Of a stretch of 64,000 nt of DNA, positions 21,006 to 31,204 are shown piece after piece. The notes beneath the pieces were generated by a model. That model saw only the letters and a list, made by a program, of their open reading frames with translations, was not told where the DNA came from and did no database searches. Position numbers and translations under genes: made by a program. The stretch's first letter is position 1; each line of letters starts with the position of its first letter. Where the stretch lies: NCBI GenBank assembly GCA_039105265.1, contig JAPFFF010000011.1, positions 3,472,001-3,536,000 on the forward strand, read 5' to 3'. The stretch is from Tritrichomonas musculus. Taxonomy: Eukaryota > Parabasalia > Tritrichomonadida > Tritrichomonadidae.

Positions 21006-21569
21006 ATGTCTCGCCCAAATCCATGTCCTATACCACCCATTCATATTCCAGAAAAAGATTCTAAACGAGTTAAAATTATTCCTCTCATTTCATATTACAA
21101 CACATCTAACAATTCGTCAACTTTTCAAAGTCAGCCTCATATTTGTGCTCCCTCACCGCAGCGTCTATCATCATCAGGACGTTCTCCTCGAGTTTCAACC
21201 TACACCCGTAGTGTTAGATCGCAAGCCTTGAACCCTTTTCAGCATATAGATACAGATTTTATTTTTGATATCATTAAATTTGAGAAATTTGATGATTTAA
21301 AACTTAATAATCTCATTGATAAACTCGAAAAAAGATTATTAAAACTTATTCCAGATGCACCAGCAAAAGTTCAAAAACAAAAAGAAGAATCGTTAAAAAA
21401 GCCAAAAGAATTTCCCCTTATAGTTGAAACAACTCTCCTCTTCGAATCGGGCGATTATGATTTTGATAAATTCGAAGATGACGGCAGAGAAAAGCAAATT
21501 AAGATGCTAGAAGAAAAACTTTTATTAATATCACAGAAGATACTTGCGAGGTATAATCCATCAAAATAA
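21006..21569 (+). CDS. Hypothetical protein with Pro-rich N-terminus
   Basis: A 187-residue protein not recognised. The N-terminus is Pro-rich (PNPCPIPPIHIP), then Ser/Arg-rich and probably disordered to about residue 75, followed by two helical, charged segments (about 85-125 and 160-185). There is no membrane span or catalytic motif. Coding potential is supported by length, composition unlike the flanking A/T sequence, and an ATG directly after TTCATC, which resembles an Inr with a very short leader. Confidence 0.7.
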   Translation: MSRPNPCPIPPIHIPEKDSKRVKIIPLISYYNTSNNSSTFQSQPHICAPSPQRLSSSGRSPRVSTYTRSVRSQALNPFQHIDTDFIFDIIKFEKFDDLKLNNLIDKLEKRLLKLIPDAPAKVQKQKEESLKKPKEFPLIVETTLLFESGDYDFDKFEDDGREKQIKMLEEKLLLISQKILARYNPSK

Positions 21570-21801
21570 TTATTATTCAGCAAAAAGTGTATTTTTATTA
21601 ATATGTAAACTAATATAATATATTAAACTCTTACAATTTTCGTCAATCATTAATAAGCTTAATCTATCATTAGATTTACTCAAACAACTGAAGCATGCAA
21701 ATATTTATATTTATGATAGCGATAAATACCAAAAGACGTAGAAATGTACTTTCGTTGAAAAAATCCAAGAATATTATTTTATAATAACAAAATTTAATAT
21801 T

Positions 21802-22128
21802 TCATTCCTTTCGTTTTGCTGCATAATGCTTGCAAAGAGATAATTTTACGAAATCAAATCGGTTTTGATCATCTTCTGTTTCTAATGGAAAATTATAAGA
21901 AATAAGAACAGGGGCTTTAAAATATGACGAAAAGTACAATCCAAGTTCATCAGTAGGGTTATCTCCAATCATATGAGTAGATGCTGGGGGAGAAGGATAT
22001 GAAAGTGAAAGATCTTCAAATTGTCGTTTCAATGATCCTATATAAAGATAACGAGCTTGACCAAATAATATTTCTTCTACGATTATTGGCTGGCCTTGAT
22101 AGTCAAAAGCGAATTCATTTACTTGCAT
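21802..22128 (-). CDS. Proteasome assembly chaperone 4 (PAC4/PSMG4)-like protein
   Basis: A 108-residue protein whose layout matches PSMG4/PAC4: a beta segment YLYIGS followed by a helix, a polar turn (PSPPASTHMIGDNPTDE) that aligns with the conserved V-S-T-S-L-L-G-D loop, then GLYFSSYFKAPVLISYN corresponding to the second helix and the VFVSYN strand, and a C-terminal helix. PAC3-PAC4 is a small heterodimer that guides alpha-ring assembly of the 20S proteasome. Length agrees with the family (about 120 residues). The identification is from remembered family pattern, without a database search. No PAC3 partner lies nearby. Confidence 0.7.
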   Translation of the reverse strand: MQVNEFAFDYQGQPIIVEEILFGQARYLYIGSLKRQFEDLSLSYPSPPASTHMIGDNPTDELGLYFSSYFKAPVLISYNFPLETEDDQNRFDFVKLSLCKHYAAKRKE

Positions 22129-22231
22129 TAGAAATGGTTATATTTTTTAAAAAAAAAAATTGTTAACTTTTTGATAAACAAAAAATAAATTACACTCCAT
22201 CTTCTTTTATTCTTTACTATGTAATTAAAAA

Positions 22232-23581
22232 TTACGTGTCAGATAAAAGGCTTTCTTGACTAACATATGTGAATCCAGCTAATTCCTGATTTGTTTCTAC
22301 TGGAACAAGTTCAGGATCTTCATATGAAACCATGGCTGTTTCTTCGGTAAATTCTGGTGCAAATTGTGATGTATCTTGCTTGTCTTTAATATCAGGAATA
22401 AATTCCATTTTATATTGGCATTCTAAAACATCTTCAATTGGGACATTTTCAAAGAATGGATGTTTAAGTATATCAGCTTCATCGTTAAATCCTAATCTCG
22501 ACTCAGGATCTTTATGAAGCAATTGTGTGATAAAGTCAATTGCTTCATTTGAAACTGGAGAATCGAAATTAGAATCTATATCTGGGAAATATGGATCTTC
22601 ATTCATAATTATTTGATATAATTCTAATCTGTTATCACTATAAAATGGCATAATGCCATAGAGCATACGATATACAAGAACACCAACAGACCACCAGTCA
22701 ACCATTCTTGTGTATTCTTGCTGAGACACGATTTCTGGTGCAATATATTCTGGAGTTCCACAAAATGTATTTGTTGTTGAATCTTTGGACATGCCAACTT
22801 TAACAAGACCAAAATCTGTTAATTTGAAGTTTCCTCTTTCATCAATAAGAATATTTTCAGGTTTCAGATCTCTATGAATAATATGCTTCTCATGGAGATA
22901 GGAAATAGCTAAAACTAGCTCAGTTGCATATATTTTAACTCTTCGTTCAGGAATCTTTTCTTCCTCAATTAACCTTTGGAATAAATCACCACCTTGAACG
23001 TACTCCAAAACGAGAAAAAGTTTTGTGTCTGTTTGGAATGCGTATCTTGCAGATGCAATAAAAGGATGGTTGACTTCAAATAAAACATTCTTTTCAATTA
23101 AAGTTTGATCAATTAGACCATATTCGGTTATTTTTTGTTTTGAAAGTGATTTCATTGCATAATATTGATTTGTTTTTTTATGTTTGACAAGTTGTACTTT
23201 TCCATATGTTCCTCGTCCAATAACACGAATTATTTCAAAATCAGATAATGTTGGCCTAATTTTCTCATCTTTTGTCTTATTTGCATTATTTATAGCATTA
23301 ATCCATGATTTTACTTCTCTTTTGGTATCAGCTGTAATATGATAAGTTCTATTTGGTGTTTCAATTTTAAATGCCGGTTGTTTTACTGCTTCGGGATCAA
23401 GTGATGCTTTAGAATTTTCAAGTGGAATTACCCCTTGAGCTTTTTGATCATTTCCGCAAGATTTGTAATATGATAATTCTGTGTTTCTTAAAACGAACCA
23501 TCTTTTCCTCCAAGTTTTAAAAATTGCACCTAGTTTGACACACCATCCTGATTTTATAATATCGGAAGAATTTGCTTTCAT
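22232..23581 (-). CDS. PH-domain AGC kinase, Akt/PKB-like
   Basis: A 449-residue protein with an N-terminal PH domain (about 8-98, KSGWCVKLG...WRKRWFVLRN, ending in WINAI), an AGC kinase domain (about 114-375: GRGTYGKV, YAMKSL, HRDLKPENIL, DFGLVK, activation loop TTNTFCGTPEYIAPE) and an AGC C-tail (DTSQF, then the hydrophobic-type motif LAGFTYV near the end). PH-kinase-tail order is that of Akt/PKB, which is activated at the membrane by phosphoinositides, PDK1 (activation-loop Thr) and a hydrophobic-motif kinase. The hydrophobic motif keeps its last aromatic residues and the phosphorylatable Thr. Upstream Inr TCATT leaves a 14-nt leader. Substrates unknown. Confidence 0.93.
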   Translation of the reverse strand: MKANSSDIIKSGWCVKLGAIFKTWRKRWFVLRNTELSYYKSCGNDQKAQGVIPLENSKASLDPEAVKQPAFKIETPNRTYHITADTKREVKSWINAINNANKTKDEKIRPTLSDFEIIRVIGRGTYGKVQLVKHKKTNQYYAMKSLSKQKITEYGLIDQTLIEKNVLFEVNHPFIASARYAFQTDTKLFLVLEYVQGGDLFQRLIEEEKIPERRVKIYATELVLAISYLHEKHIIHRDLKPENILIDERGNFKLTDFGLVKVGMSKDSTTNTFCGTPEYIAPEIVSQQEYTRMVDWWSVGVLVYRMLYGIMPFYSDNRLELYQIIMNEDPYFPDIDSNFDSPVSNEAIDFITQLLHKDPESRLGFNDEADILKHPFFENVPIEDVLECQYKMEFIPDIKDKQDTSQFAPEFTEETAMVSYEDPELVPVETNQELAGFTYVSQESLLSDT

Positions 23582-23592
23582 TATTTATATTA

Positions 23593-23597
23593 AATGA
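23593..23597 (-). promoter_or_regulatory. Initiator-like (Inr) motif of the PH-AGC kinase gene
   Basis: TCATT on the minus strand, +1 A at 23595, gives a 14-nt leader to the ATG at 23581. Confidence 0.5.
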
Positions 23598-24171
23598 TTT
23601 TATTTCACTTCTTTTTAAATTGTTAAGATCAAAATTGAATTAGAATTAAAAAAATTGTTAAATTTATCTTATTTATCAATTTTTTTTGAGTTTCTATGGG
23701 GGTTTCCTTTAAAATAAAATCAATAATCTATAGCAATAATGTATAAATTAATATTAATACAATATGATAGTTATTAAAAAATAATAGATATGAATAAATA
23801 TAAATTATTAATAAAAAAACATGTAATATGATTCATGAACTCTTTTATTCAATATTTAAATTTCATTCAAAATTGAATCCATTTGGAATAATCATTCAAA
23901 AAATATTTAATTTTTTAAATACTTTTGATTTTTATAAGGTGATTTGAGGTAAAATTATGACGGTTGTACAATATATATGGTTCAAAAAATAATTTTGATT
24001 AATTTAAATAAAAAGTATATATAATGACGAATGTAGTATTTCACTTTCGCATAAAATCCAAATTTTACTAAATAAACAATTCACGTTTCAAACAATCTAA
24101 TTGATGATAAAGATTAAAGGTGCAACAAATGAAGGTAAATAAATGTGTAAAATATTCTAATACTAAATAAT
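23598..24171. other. Gene-free stretch
   Basis: A+T-rich spacer between the 3' end of the LRR/coiled-coil gene and the kinase promoter; nothing recognised. Confidence 0.4.
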
Positions 24172-25083
24172 TCAAATGAATGATGCAATATTTGACTTTT
24201 GCTCTTCAAGTATTTGAAGTTTGGGACCTATTTCATTTAAAAATCTAACGAATTGTTCAGCTCCTTTACCGACAACGAAAACCTTATCATTATATTGAAC
24301 TGTATTAACAGAATTTTTTAATCTTTGTAACTCTTCTTTAAGCTGTTTATTTTCTCTTAAAAGAGTTTCATATCTTCCTTCATTTGAATTATTTTGTGCT
24401 AAATTTGATTGATTGGCTGATTTTTTGACAGGTGAATTGCTTCCAGAAACTTTAAGAGCTTGCTGAATTTTTACTATATCATTTTGTGAAAATTCCTGTA
24501 CTGATATGTCAAATTTGGATATTCCTGCACCTCTTGCTGTTCTTGATTTTATGAAGTTAAGGATCGGTACAGTTGATTTTGTAGTGAGATGGCAAAACAA
24601 AAAGCCGAGTGATCTGATTTGATTTGAATCTAATATTCTCAAAATAACTTTCAATCCATCATCACCAAGATCAATTCTATTTAAAACAAGTGAGTCTACA
24701 GAAACACTTTTTGAGATTGATTCGATAATTCGAAGTATTTGATCAAGTGTTAATTCAAGATTAGAAAGTTTAACTGATTTTAATCGTGTACTACGAAGAA
24801 TGACATGAGATAGTAATTCAACGACGTTTTGTAAATAGTGCCTTCGATTTTTCATAATAGATCTTGTAATGCTTTCTGGGAAAGATTTTCCAGAACTTGC
24901 ATTTCTTCGAGCTTCAAGAAGATGATCGCATGTAAATCCTATGGAATCTACATTTTTTGGAATAAATCTTTGTAATGTTCGAAAAAGAGGTTCATAAAAT
25001 TTAGCATCAATATCTGATAAATCAAAAATATAAGTAGATCCTCTGCCATTCGCAAGTTCTCTAACTGCAGAATCTGATAACAT
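24172..25083 (-). CDS. Leucine-rich-repeat (RNI-like) protein with C-terminal coiled coil
   Basis: A 303-residue protein from the ATG at 25083 (the frame stays open upstream only to a TTG). Residues about 95-205 contain several RNI-type LRR units (LKSVKLSNLELT, VDSLVLNRIDLGDDGL, IRSLGFLFCHL), followed by a Ser/Asn-rich linker and a coiled coil (about 242-262, ENKQLKEELQRLK) and a further helical C-terminus. LRR plus coiled coil occurs in cytoskeletal and centrosomal proteins such as CEP78, but the similarity is architectural only. No catalytic motif. Confidence 0.8.
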   Translation of the reverse strand: MLSDSAVRELANGRGSTYIFDLSDIDAKFYEPLFRTLQRFIPKNVDSIGFTCDHLLEARRNASSGKSFPESITRSIMKNRRHYLQNVVELLSHVILRSTRLKSVKLSNLELTLDQILRIIESISKSVSVDSLVLNRIDLGDDGLKVILRILDSNQIRSLGFLFCHLTTKSTVPILNFIKSRTARGAGISKFDISVQEFSQNDIVKIQQALKVSGSNSPVKKSANQSNLAQNNSNEGRYETLLRENKQLKEELQRLKNSVNTVQYNDKVFVVGKGAEQFVRFLNEIGPKLQILEEQKSNIASFI

Positions 25084-25823
25084 TTTAAAGAGATCAATAG
25101 GCAAACAAATGTACGTTTATTAAATCAAGCAAATGTACAATTTTCATTTTTGTACATGTTTTTGAATAATGTTTTTAATATTCATATAATAAGCATTATT
25201 TTAAATCGTTTCATTAATTATTTTGGTTTTTATCAAATTATATTTCAAGATAAAAATATATTATAAAAATAGAGTCATTTTCAAATTTTTGAATAATTAA
25301 ATGGTTGTATAAATCAATCACTCAAAAATGTTTAATCACAAATCCAAAATTTTTATTTTTTATGTTTTTATTTTAACTTTTGTTGTTTTTATCATCCTTA
25401 TCAGTTGGACCATCCAGCCCATTTCCAACCACAAAAAAATATTAATTTCAAATACCATTTTTCACCGTATCAAAATCAACTTTTTGAATGAAGCATTCAA
25501 AAATAAATATGAATATCTTATGATCTAAAAGAATATATATATAAAGTTTAAGTTTAATATAATTAAATTAATATTAATTTATTTAAAATGCGTCTAGACA
25601 CATCATTTTGATTGACTTTTCTCTCAAATTGTATTTTTTTGGGATCAATTTTTGGGATCGCATATTTTTGAGTGAATATTGAATTATATTTTTTAAATTC
25701 TTTTTATAGATATCTCGAATCCTTTTTACTTTTGGCAATCATTTTTAAAAATTGGTGGAATCATTCTGCATGGTTCGAAGAATAAGTAAACACCGACTTT
25801 TAATATACCAAAGTTTTGTTACT
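25084..25823. other. Gene-poor stretch before the MULE
   Basis: Apart from the weak small frame at 25328-25528, no gene or clear repeat is visible. Confidence 0.35.
25328..25528 (+). CDS. Possible 66-residue single-pass membrane protein (weak)
   Basis: An ATG frame encodes one strongly hydrophobic segment (about residues 8-30) and a basic tail. It is preceded by TCACT with its A 8 nt before the ATG, a plausible Inr. Against it: very short, A+T-rich composition like random sequence here, no recognised family. Listed as a candidate only. Confidence 0.2.
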   Translation: MFNHKSKIFIFYVFILTFVVFIILISWTIQPISNHKKILISNTIFHRIKINFLNEAFKNKYEYLMI

Positions 25824-25831
25824 TAAAACTT

Positions 25832-25878
25832 GGTAGACTTAAAATTGACCTTTTCTACACCAAGGAGTATTCAATTTT
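25832..25878 (+). repeat. Left terminal inverted repeat of the MULE
   Basis: Begins GGTAGACTT and pairs with 28938-28984; shared blocks include TACACCAA and TATTCAATTT. Most positions agree by eye. Confidence 0.85.
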
Positions 25879-26534
25879 TTTTTTGTCAATTTTTAAGGTC
25901 TGTTCAAATTAAAAATTTAAAATAAGTAAAAGCATTTTAATGATAATTATCAACATTTAGCCAATAATTGTTCAAACCAGCCAACAAACACCCGCGATGA
26001 TCTCTCGAATGCTGTCAATTATCAATTGTAATTGAAAATTTTCAATGTTAGCCAATAATTGGAATTGATACAGAACACCAGTTATTTAAGACACCAAAAT
26101 ACTAAGAATAATGATTTGCTACGTTTTTTATCTTAAAATAGTCAATTATAAGAATGTTATCAAAACCGTATATTATTATCGGCCACCTTTTTCAAAAACA
26201 TTATATTAATGCGTTTTCTCGTCCAGACATCAATAATTATATCAGCAAAAGCGTTTTATTATGCAAATTTCTCTAATGATTTCCAGACATAAATATAAAG
26301 ATATCTTATTACAAAAATAGTTTAAAGATATTTTGTTATTATTATATGATATACTCAGTATTAATACATAAACTTTTTAAACTTATTTTAGAGATTAATG
26401 TTTATATATAAACATTTTATTTATAAAATCGAGACAATTACGTCAATTAGTACCAATGCTTCTTTTGTTTGTTTTGATTCATTTTATTGCAGTATTGTAA
26501 TCAATATTATTTATTTATTGTTTTTTTACTATAT

Positions 26535-26700
26535 CAGAAATTAAACAAATAAAGATTGAATTTTCTGAAGCTTTGAAAATTTGGAACCCGATCAACAGAA
26601 ATTAAAACAAATAAAGATTGAATTTTCTGAAGCTTTGAAAATTTGGAACCCGATCAACAGAAATTAAAACAAATAAAGATTGAATTTTCTGAAGCCTTAA
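26535..26700 (+). repeat. Tandem repeat, period about 62 bp, about 2.7 copies, inside the MULE
   Basis: Units start at 26535, 26596 and 26658 and share CAGAAATTAAA and GATTGAATTTTCTGAAGC. The unit lies just upstream of the transposase ATG. Copies are nearly identical, so the array is young. It could hold transposase-binding or promoter sites. Confidence 0.85.
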
Positions 26701-26748
26701 AAAATGAATTGCAAGTTCTTTAAGGTATTCTACACCTCACAAAGATAA

Positions 26749-28758
26749 ATGGACGCAGATATCCAAAGCCTGCATTTTATTTCCGAACCTATGCTTATTG
26801 ATCAAATCATTGGTGCACGAAACAAAAAAAAAATTCAATTGTTTCCACGTGGAGAGCCATGGAATATGCTCTTACTTTCATGTTTCCTAAATGAAATTGA
26901 TAATTTTCGAAGAGTCCCAAGAAGATTTTTAACGTTAGAAAAAGATCAAAATGATATTGTTACAAAAAAATTTGTTTTTGTTCACAATCTTAAAGAGAAG
27001 AATAAAATAATTATTGAAGTTTCTGAACAAATCACGGTTTATTCATCTTCAGAATGGCTGCTTGATGATTGGGATCTAGATTCTTCTAAATTTTTATCGA
27101 CTCTAAGGTCAGGCAACCGCCAAAGAAAGAAGCCTAAATTCCAGACTCATTACTTCTTCACTTATGATATAAACAAATTATCTGGCGGAACAATTGCAAT
27201 GATTCAAAACATACCTGTTCTTTACACAGGTTTGTATGATTATTCAACGATTTTTCATCATTTTACAAAAAAAATGATTCAAACAAATTGCCATTTTAAC
27301 GATAACACGAAATTTTTACACGAGTATTACAATACATTTGTTCTTCCAAGGTCCAAAGATGTCCATAGTCTAAACAGTTTAAAACCAAAAGTAAAAGGAT
27401 ATTTATTATTAAATGTAGAAAAGTGTGTTAAAAGAAGAAGATTGGCAAAAGTAATGCACGACAATTCAGAACATTATATTATAAATGGAATATTCATATC
27501 TAATTATGCTAAATCAATTTTACAAAATGAAAACATTATCAACGGCCTATTTGTTGATACAACCTGGAAAGTGTTGTCGAGTTATGTCACCTCAATTCTT
27601 ATGGCATCTGTAGGAAATTCTGGAATTCCGCTGGCCTTTGCATTTGGTCCTGGTGAAACAAAATCATTATACAATTTGCATTTTAATACTTTTAAGAATA
27701 TACTTGGAATCGATTTAACAAAATATATCATCGAGAGTGATCAGGGAAAAGCTATTGAATCTGTGTGTCAAGAAAACAACATTGTACATATTTACTGTTT
27801 GCGTCATTATTTAAAATCTCTAAAGTTCAATGAATTTTCATATTCTGTTGGTATTTTACTGAAATGCGTTTCAGAAACTGATTATAACCAAGCTAAATCT
27901 AATTTCATTGAAGAATGGAAACAAATTAAAGATGAAAAGAAAATCGCAAAGTTGAATAAAGTATTGAACAAAGTAGGTTTAAAATTTAATAAAAAAAAGA
28001 TAGAGGGAGAAAATTCAGATTTATGGCGACGATGTTCTATGCTTCATAGATGTGAATTTGAGATGCCTTCAACGACTAATTCGTTGGAGGCATCTCATGG
28101 ACATTTGAACAAAAAAGTGCCAAGATTAAATGAATTCTGGTCTTCAATTTGTCGACTTGTTAACAATTTAACAATTAATGAAAAATCATTTAATCAAAAA
28201 ATAAGGCACAATTATAATCATATCAAGCATTGTTCGATTCAAAAACAACAGAATATGGATAGAGAAAAGATGGATAATCAAAAGGATTTCTATAATACAC
28301 AAATTGATAACTGCTTTTGCAGTGATAATAAACTTCCTTCACAATTAATGAAAGTTGATTTACCTTGTTGCCACCGAATTGATTGTGGTGCACAATTTCC
28401 ACCTTGCCCACATTTTTCAATACATCTTGATGAACAGTTTGATCACCTTGAGTGTTCGGTTCAACCAATTGATGCTGAAGATGATTCTTTAAAAGATCTG
28501 GATGAGTATTACAGTAATAAGGAATTTGCAATCAGAATTATCAAAAGATATAGTTACTTTAAGGACAAAGACAAAATAAGGCAATTTGTTAATCATTCTT
28601 ATTGTAGTGAAAATGACACTTTTTTCATTTTGGGGAAACCAGCTTCATTGATACAAATGATAAATGAAGGAATTTCATATTTCACTGATATGCGAGAACA
28701 TATGAAAGAACTCAAAAAAAGAAAGCAAGATCAGGATGATCCTCAATTTAATGATTAA
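26749..28758 (+). CDS. MULE transposase
   Basis: A 669-residue protein with the Mutator-like DDE domain. The first Asp is in LFVDTTWKV (D270), the second in ESDQGKAIE (D331), followed by the family's CxxH pair in YCLRH (C350, H353), and the Glu lies in TNSLEASHGH (E447). A C-terminal Cys/His-rich region (CFC...PCCHRIDCG...PPCP, about 523-555) resembles the zinc-binding end that these transposases carry for DNA or protein contacts. It catalyses cut-and-paste of the surrounding element. All catalytic residues I expect are present and the frame is uninterrupted, so it may be functional. Confidence 0.88.
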   Translation: MDADIQSLHFISEPMLIDQIIGARNKKKIQLFPRGEPWNMLLLSCFLNEIDNFRRVPRRFLTLEKDQNDIVTKKFVFVHNLKEKNKIIIEVSEQITVYSSSEWLLDDWDLDSSKFLSTLRSGNRQRKKPKFQTHYFFTYDINKLSGGTIAMIQNIPVLYTGLYDYSTIFHHFTKKMIQTNCHFNDNTKFLHEYYNTFVLPRSKDVHSLNSLKPKVKGYLLLNVEKCVKRRRLAKVMHDNSEHYIINGIFISNYAKSILQNENIINGLFVDTTWKVLSSYVTSILMASVGNSGIPLAFAFGPGETKSLYNLHFNTFKNILGIDLTKYIIESDQGKAIESVCQENNIVHIYCLRHYLKSLKFNEFSYSVGILLKCVSETDYNQAKSNFIEEWKQIKDEKKIAKLNKVLNKVGLKFNKKKIEGENSDLWRRCSMLHRCEFEMPSTTNSLEASHGHLNKKVPRLNEFWSSICRLVNNLTINEKSFNQKIRHNYNHIKHCSIQKQQNMDREKMDNQKDFYNTQIDNCFCSDNKLPSQLMKVDLPCCHRIDCGAQFPPCPHFSIHLDEQFDHLECSVQPIDAEDDSLKDLDEYYSNKEFAIRIIKRYSYFKDKDKIRQFVNHSYCSENDTFFILGKPASLIQMINEGISYFTDMREHMKELKKRKQDQDDPQFND

Positions 28759-28799
28759 TTCATTAATAATTATTCTATAAAAATTCATTATTTAATTAT

Positions 28800-28867
28800 T
28801 TATTATTATAATTATTATTATTATAATTATTATTATTATAATTATTATTATTATAATTATTATTATT
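28800..28867. repeat. A/T microsatellite (15-bp unit, about 4 copies)
   Basis: A repeated ATTATTATTATAATT-type unit just downstream of the transposase stop codon. Confidence 0.9.
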
Positions 28868-28937
28868 TTAAATTTTAATAAATTTTTTAAAATTGAATAC
28901 ATTTTGGTGTAAAAATGGTCATTTTTTGTGAGAAAAA

Positions 28938-28984
28938 CAAATTGAATACTTTTTGGTGTAAAAATGGTCATTTTGAAGTCTACC
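28938..28984 (-). repeat. Right terminal inverted repeat of the MULE
   Basis: Inverse of 25832-25878; ends in AAGTCTACC immediately before the TAAAACTT duplication. Confidence 0.85.
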
Positions 28985-28992
28985 TAAAACTT

Positions 28993-30064
28993 GATTAATA
29001 TTTGGTTTCTACACGATTGAATCGTTGTCAAAATAAAACAGTAGAGTTCTAAAAATTCTTCTGAAATCTTTTTTCTCTCTTTGTAACACCCGTTTGCTGT
29101 TTTAATTATTTTTTTCATGTTTTTACTAAAAAAAAAAATTCTTCTTCCAATTGAGTCATTAAGAATATTGATGTTAATCCCCCTAGAATTGAGGGGCACC
29201 AATTTTATTGATAATTTATCTAATACAAATGAATTTTGCTAAAACATTACAAAATTTAATTATTAACCAAATATATAAAGAAAAAAGGAAACTATAACAT
29301 TATTAATGATGAGAAAAAACAAATACTGGATTTTTCTTGGCACTTCCTTCTTTACCGTTAAATGCTTTAATATTCTCTCTTTTTTTGTATTAAGCTTATA
29401 AACTGTATTGTTTAACTGACATAAACGGGAGAGTTGATATAGTTGATACATAGAGAGAAAGATCAAGAATATAGAGAAAATAAAAAGAAATTTATTTAAG
29501 AATTTGTTGAATATTGTGCGGTACAATAAATCATACTCCAAAATGCATGATTTGCTCCCTTCTTTTCCACAAAAGTTTCTTTTTTTATTGAGGGATGGGG
29601 AAATTTTGTTTTTGATTTATCTTTTTTTCACTCAATTCCTTTTTTTATTTTAGCTCTCAGTTTCCCTGACTTATGATTTAAAAACTGACGAGTTGTAAAG
29701 GTTAATGCCCAAAAAGTCCTAAGAGGACTCTTTGAGTCCGTAAGCTCAAGAAATTTAGTACATAGATAATTTCATTGACTTCTCAAACTGAGTTATAAAA
29801 ACTGTTAAATACTATTAGTAATCATTAAGAAATAATCGATAACTAACAACAAAATAATCAGAAGAAATCACTGGAAATTTCACTGTTACTGATAGGACAA
29901 TGACATACTCCGAAATTTCACAAAAAAAATTTTAGAAGAAATATCTTTTAGCATTCAACAGTTTTTCGTTTTAAAAAAAAAGTAATTTTGAATTCAAACT
30001 GCCTAAAATTCCACCATCACTCACTCAATAACAAACTTTTAATAGATTATTATTTGCTCTTTCA
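28993..30064. other. Gene-free stretch
   Basis: A+T-rich. The only structure seen is a pair of overlapping small hairpins at about 29716-29741 (GTCCT/AGGAC and GGACTC/GAGTCC). No gene. Confidence 0.35.
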
Positions 30065-30298
30065 ATGCTCGTTATTCAAATCGTTTTTATTAAATTAATA
30101 TTTTCGGATGAGAGTAGGTTTTATATTCAAATTGATGATCAATTCAAATGGTATAGAAAAGGCGAAATCCAAGATAAAACAAAGTTCAAAGTAGAAATCA
30201 TAGTTTTTGAAATGATCGGCATTGGTTATAAAGGTAAATTGGTCCAAACAATTCAATCAATGATATTCGAAATAGATAAATCATTAAGCAAAGTGTAA
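30065..30298 (+). mobile_element. Tc1/mariner transposase remnant (catalytic-domain fragment)
   Basis: The translated stretch contains FSDESRFYIQIDDQ and WYRKGE, followed by a region like the VWG-A-G-KG-L core of Tc1/mariner DDE/D transposases. The sequence is recognisable for only about 50 codons, starts without a real ATG context, and the last catalytic residue is not found. It is a decayed fragment, not part of the shorter element at 31207, which retains only the N-terminal part of a transposase. Confidence 0.65.
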
Positions 30299-31204
30299 TG
30301 TATGCTGATCTCGATGCTAATTATATTAAAAACCAATACTTGTTCAGTATGTAACACCAACAGCCTTTGTACAGCATTTAATATGAAAAAATAAGTTCAC
30401 ACTTAAAAGTTAGGCCCTCTAACAGTGGCAGTATTCCAAAAGCACATTAAATGATTTCATCAAATAGCGCTTCGTCAAAGGACTTTTATTTGATTCTTTA
30501 TTCATATTAATATGATTTCAATTGATTTATTAACACGTTGAGTTCATCAAATGACTCTTTCATTAATGATATATCAGCTTTGATGTAATAATTCTGTAAT
30601 TGTATTACCAACTTTCATCAAATAAATGTTTCCATTCATTCGTTTACCATCTTTATAGTTTCTTTTAGTCATTTATTATTATTATTCAAATAATTATATC
30701 TTTTAATTCATTGAAAATTATCTTTCAAATAGAATTACATTAAATCATGTAAATTCAATGATTTTCACTTAAATTCATTCAGTATTGATTTACCAAATCG
30801 ATTGACTCCATCAGCGATATATAATCTAGTGTCAACAGCTATGATGAAATCTCTAATGATTGGTTAAAAGAAGAAAAAAGACAGACAAAAGAAGATGAAT
30901 TGAGAGTATAGATAACGAAAGAAGACTGTGAATTGATTTCTAAACATACAGCATTTACAACTGTTGTTTATTATTTGTTTGGAGGTCATGAAAAAGAAAC
31001 GAAACCAACAAAAAGGAAAACTGGACATTGAGCACCAAACGCAATTCATATGATATACACACAATTATTTGAAAAAATGATTTTCTGATGAAGAATATGA
31101 ACTAATAACCAATTATAAGAATTGAAAGCAGAAGTTAACATATAAGTATCATGGACGACTATATAAGGCAACATTTAATGAGTAGTTATGACACTAAACT
31201 TAAT
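30299..31204. other. Gene-free stretch between mariner remnants
   Basis: A+T-rich with no recognisable coding; it may hold further decayed transposon sequence. Confidence 0.35.

Larger units (their letters stand above)
25824..28992 (+). mobile_element. MULE (Mutator-like) DNA transposon, complete with TIRs and 8-bp target duplication
   Basis: The element body is 25832-28984 (3,153 bp). Its left end begins GGTAGACTTAAAATTGACC and the inverse of its right end begins GGTAGACTTCAAAATGACC; similarity continues for about 47 bp to TATTCAATTT. Both ends are directly flanked by TAAAACTT (25824-25831 and 28985-28992), a perfect 8-bp target-site duplication as expected for Mutator elements. A single intact transposase frame lies inside. 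A second partial copy of the end sequence lies inside the right end (about 28892-28933). The perfect duplication and intact frame suggest a fairly recent insertion; TIRs differ at several positions. Confidence 0.9.

Noticed and set aside
29263-29541. 92-residue hydrophobic frame on the minus strand.
   Set aside because: Starts at TTG with no ATG near, A/T-biased hydrophobic composition, no family similarity.
29685-29765. Possible hammerhead ribozyme: CTGACGAG followed 70 nt later by AAGAAATTT after a small stem.
   Set aside because: Stem II directly after the conserved CTGANGA box does not pair with the bases before GAAA, and stems I and III cannot be built. Two short local hairpins (GTCCT/AGGAC, GGACTC/GAGTCC) explain the structure.
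30864-31064. 66-residue aromatic-rich frame on the minus strand between mariner remnants.
   Set aside because: Phe/Tyr-rich composition is what random A+T-rich sequence gives; no domain.
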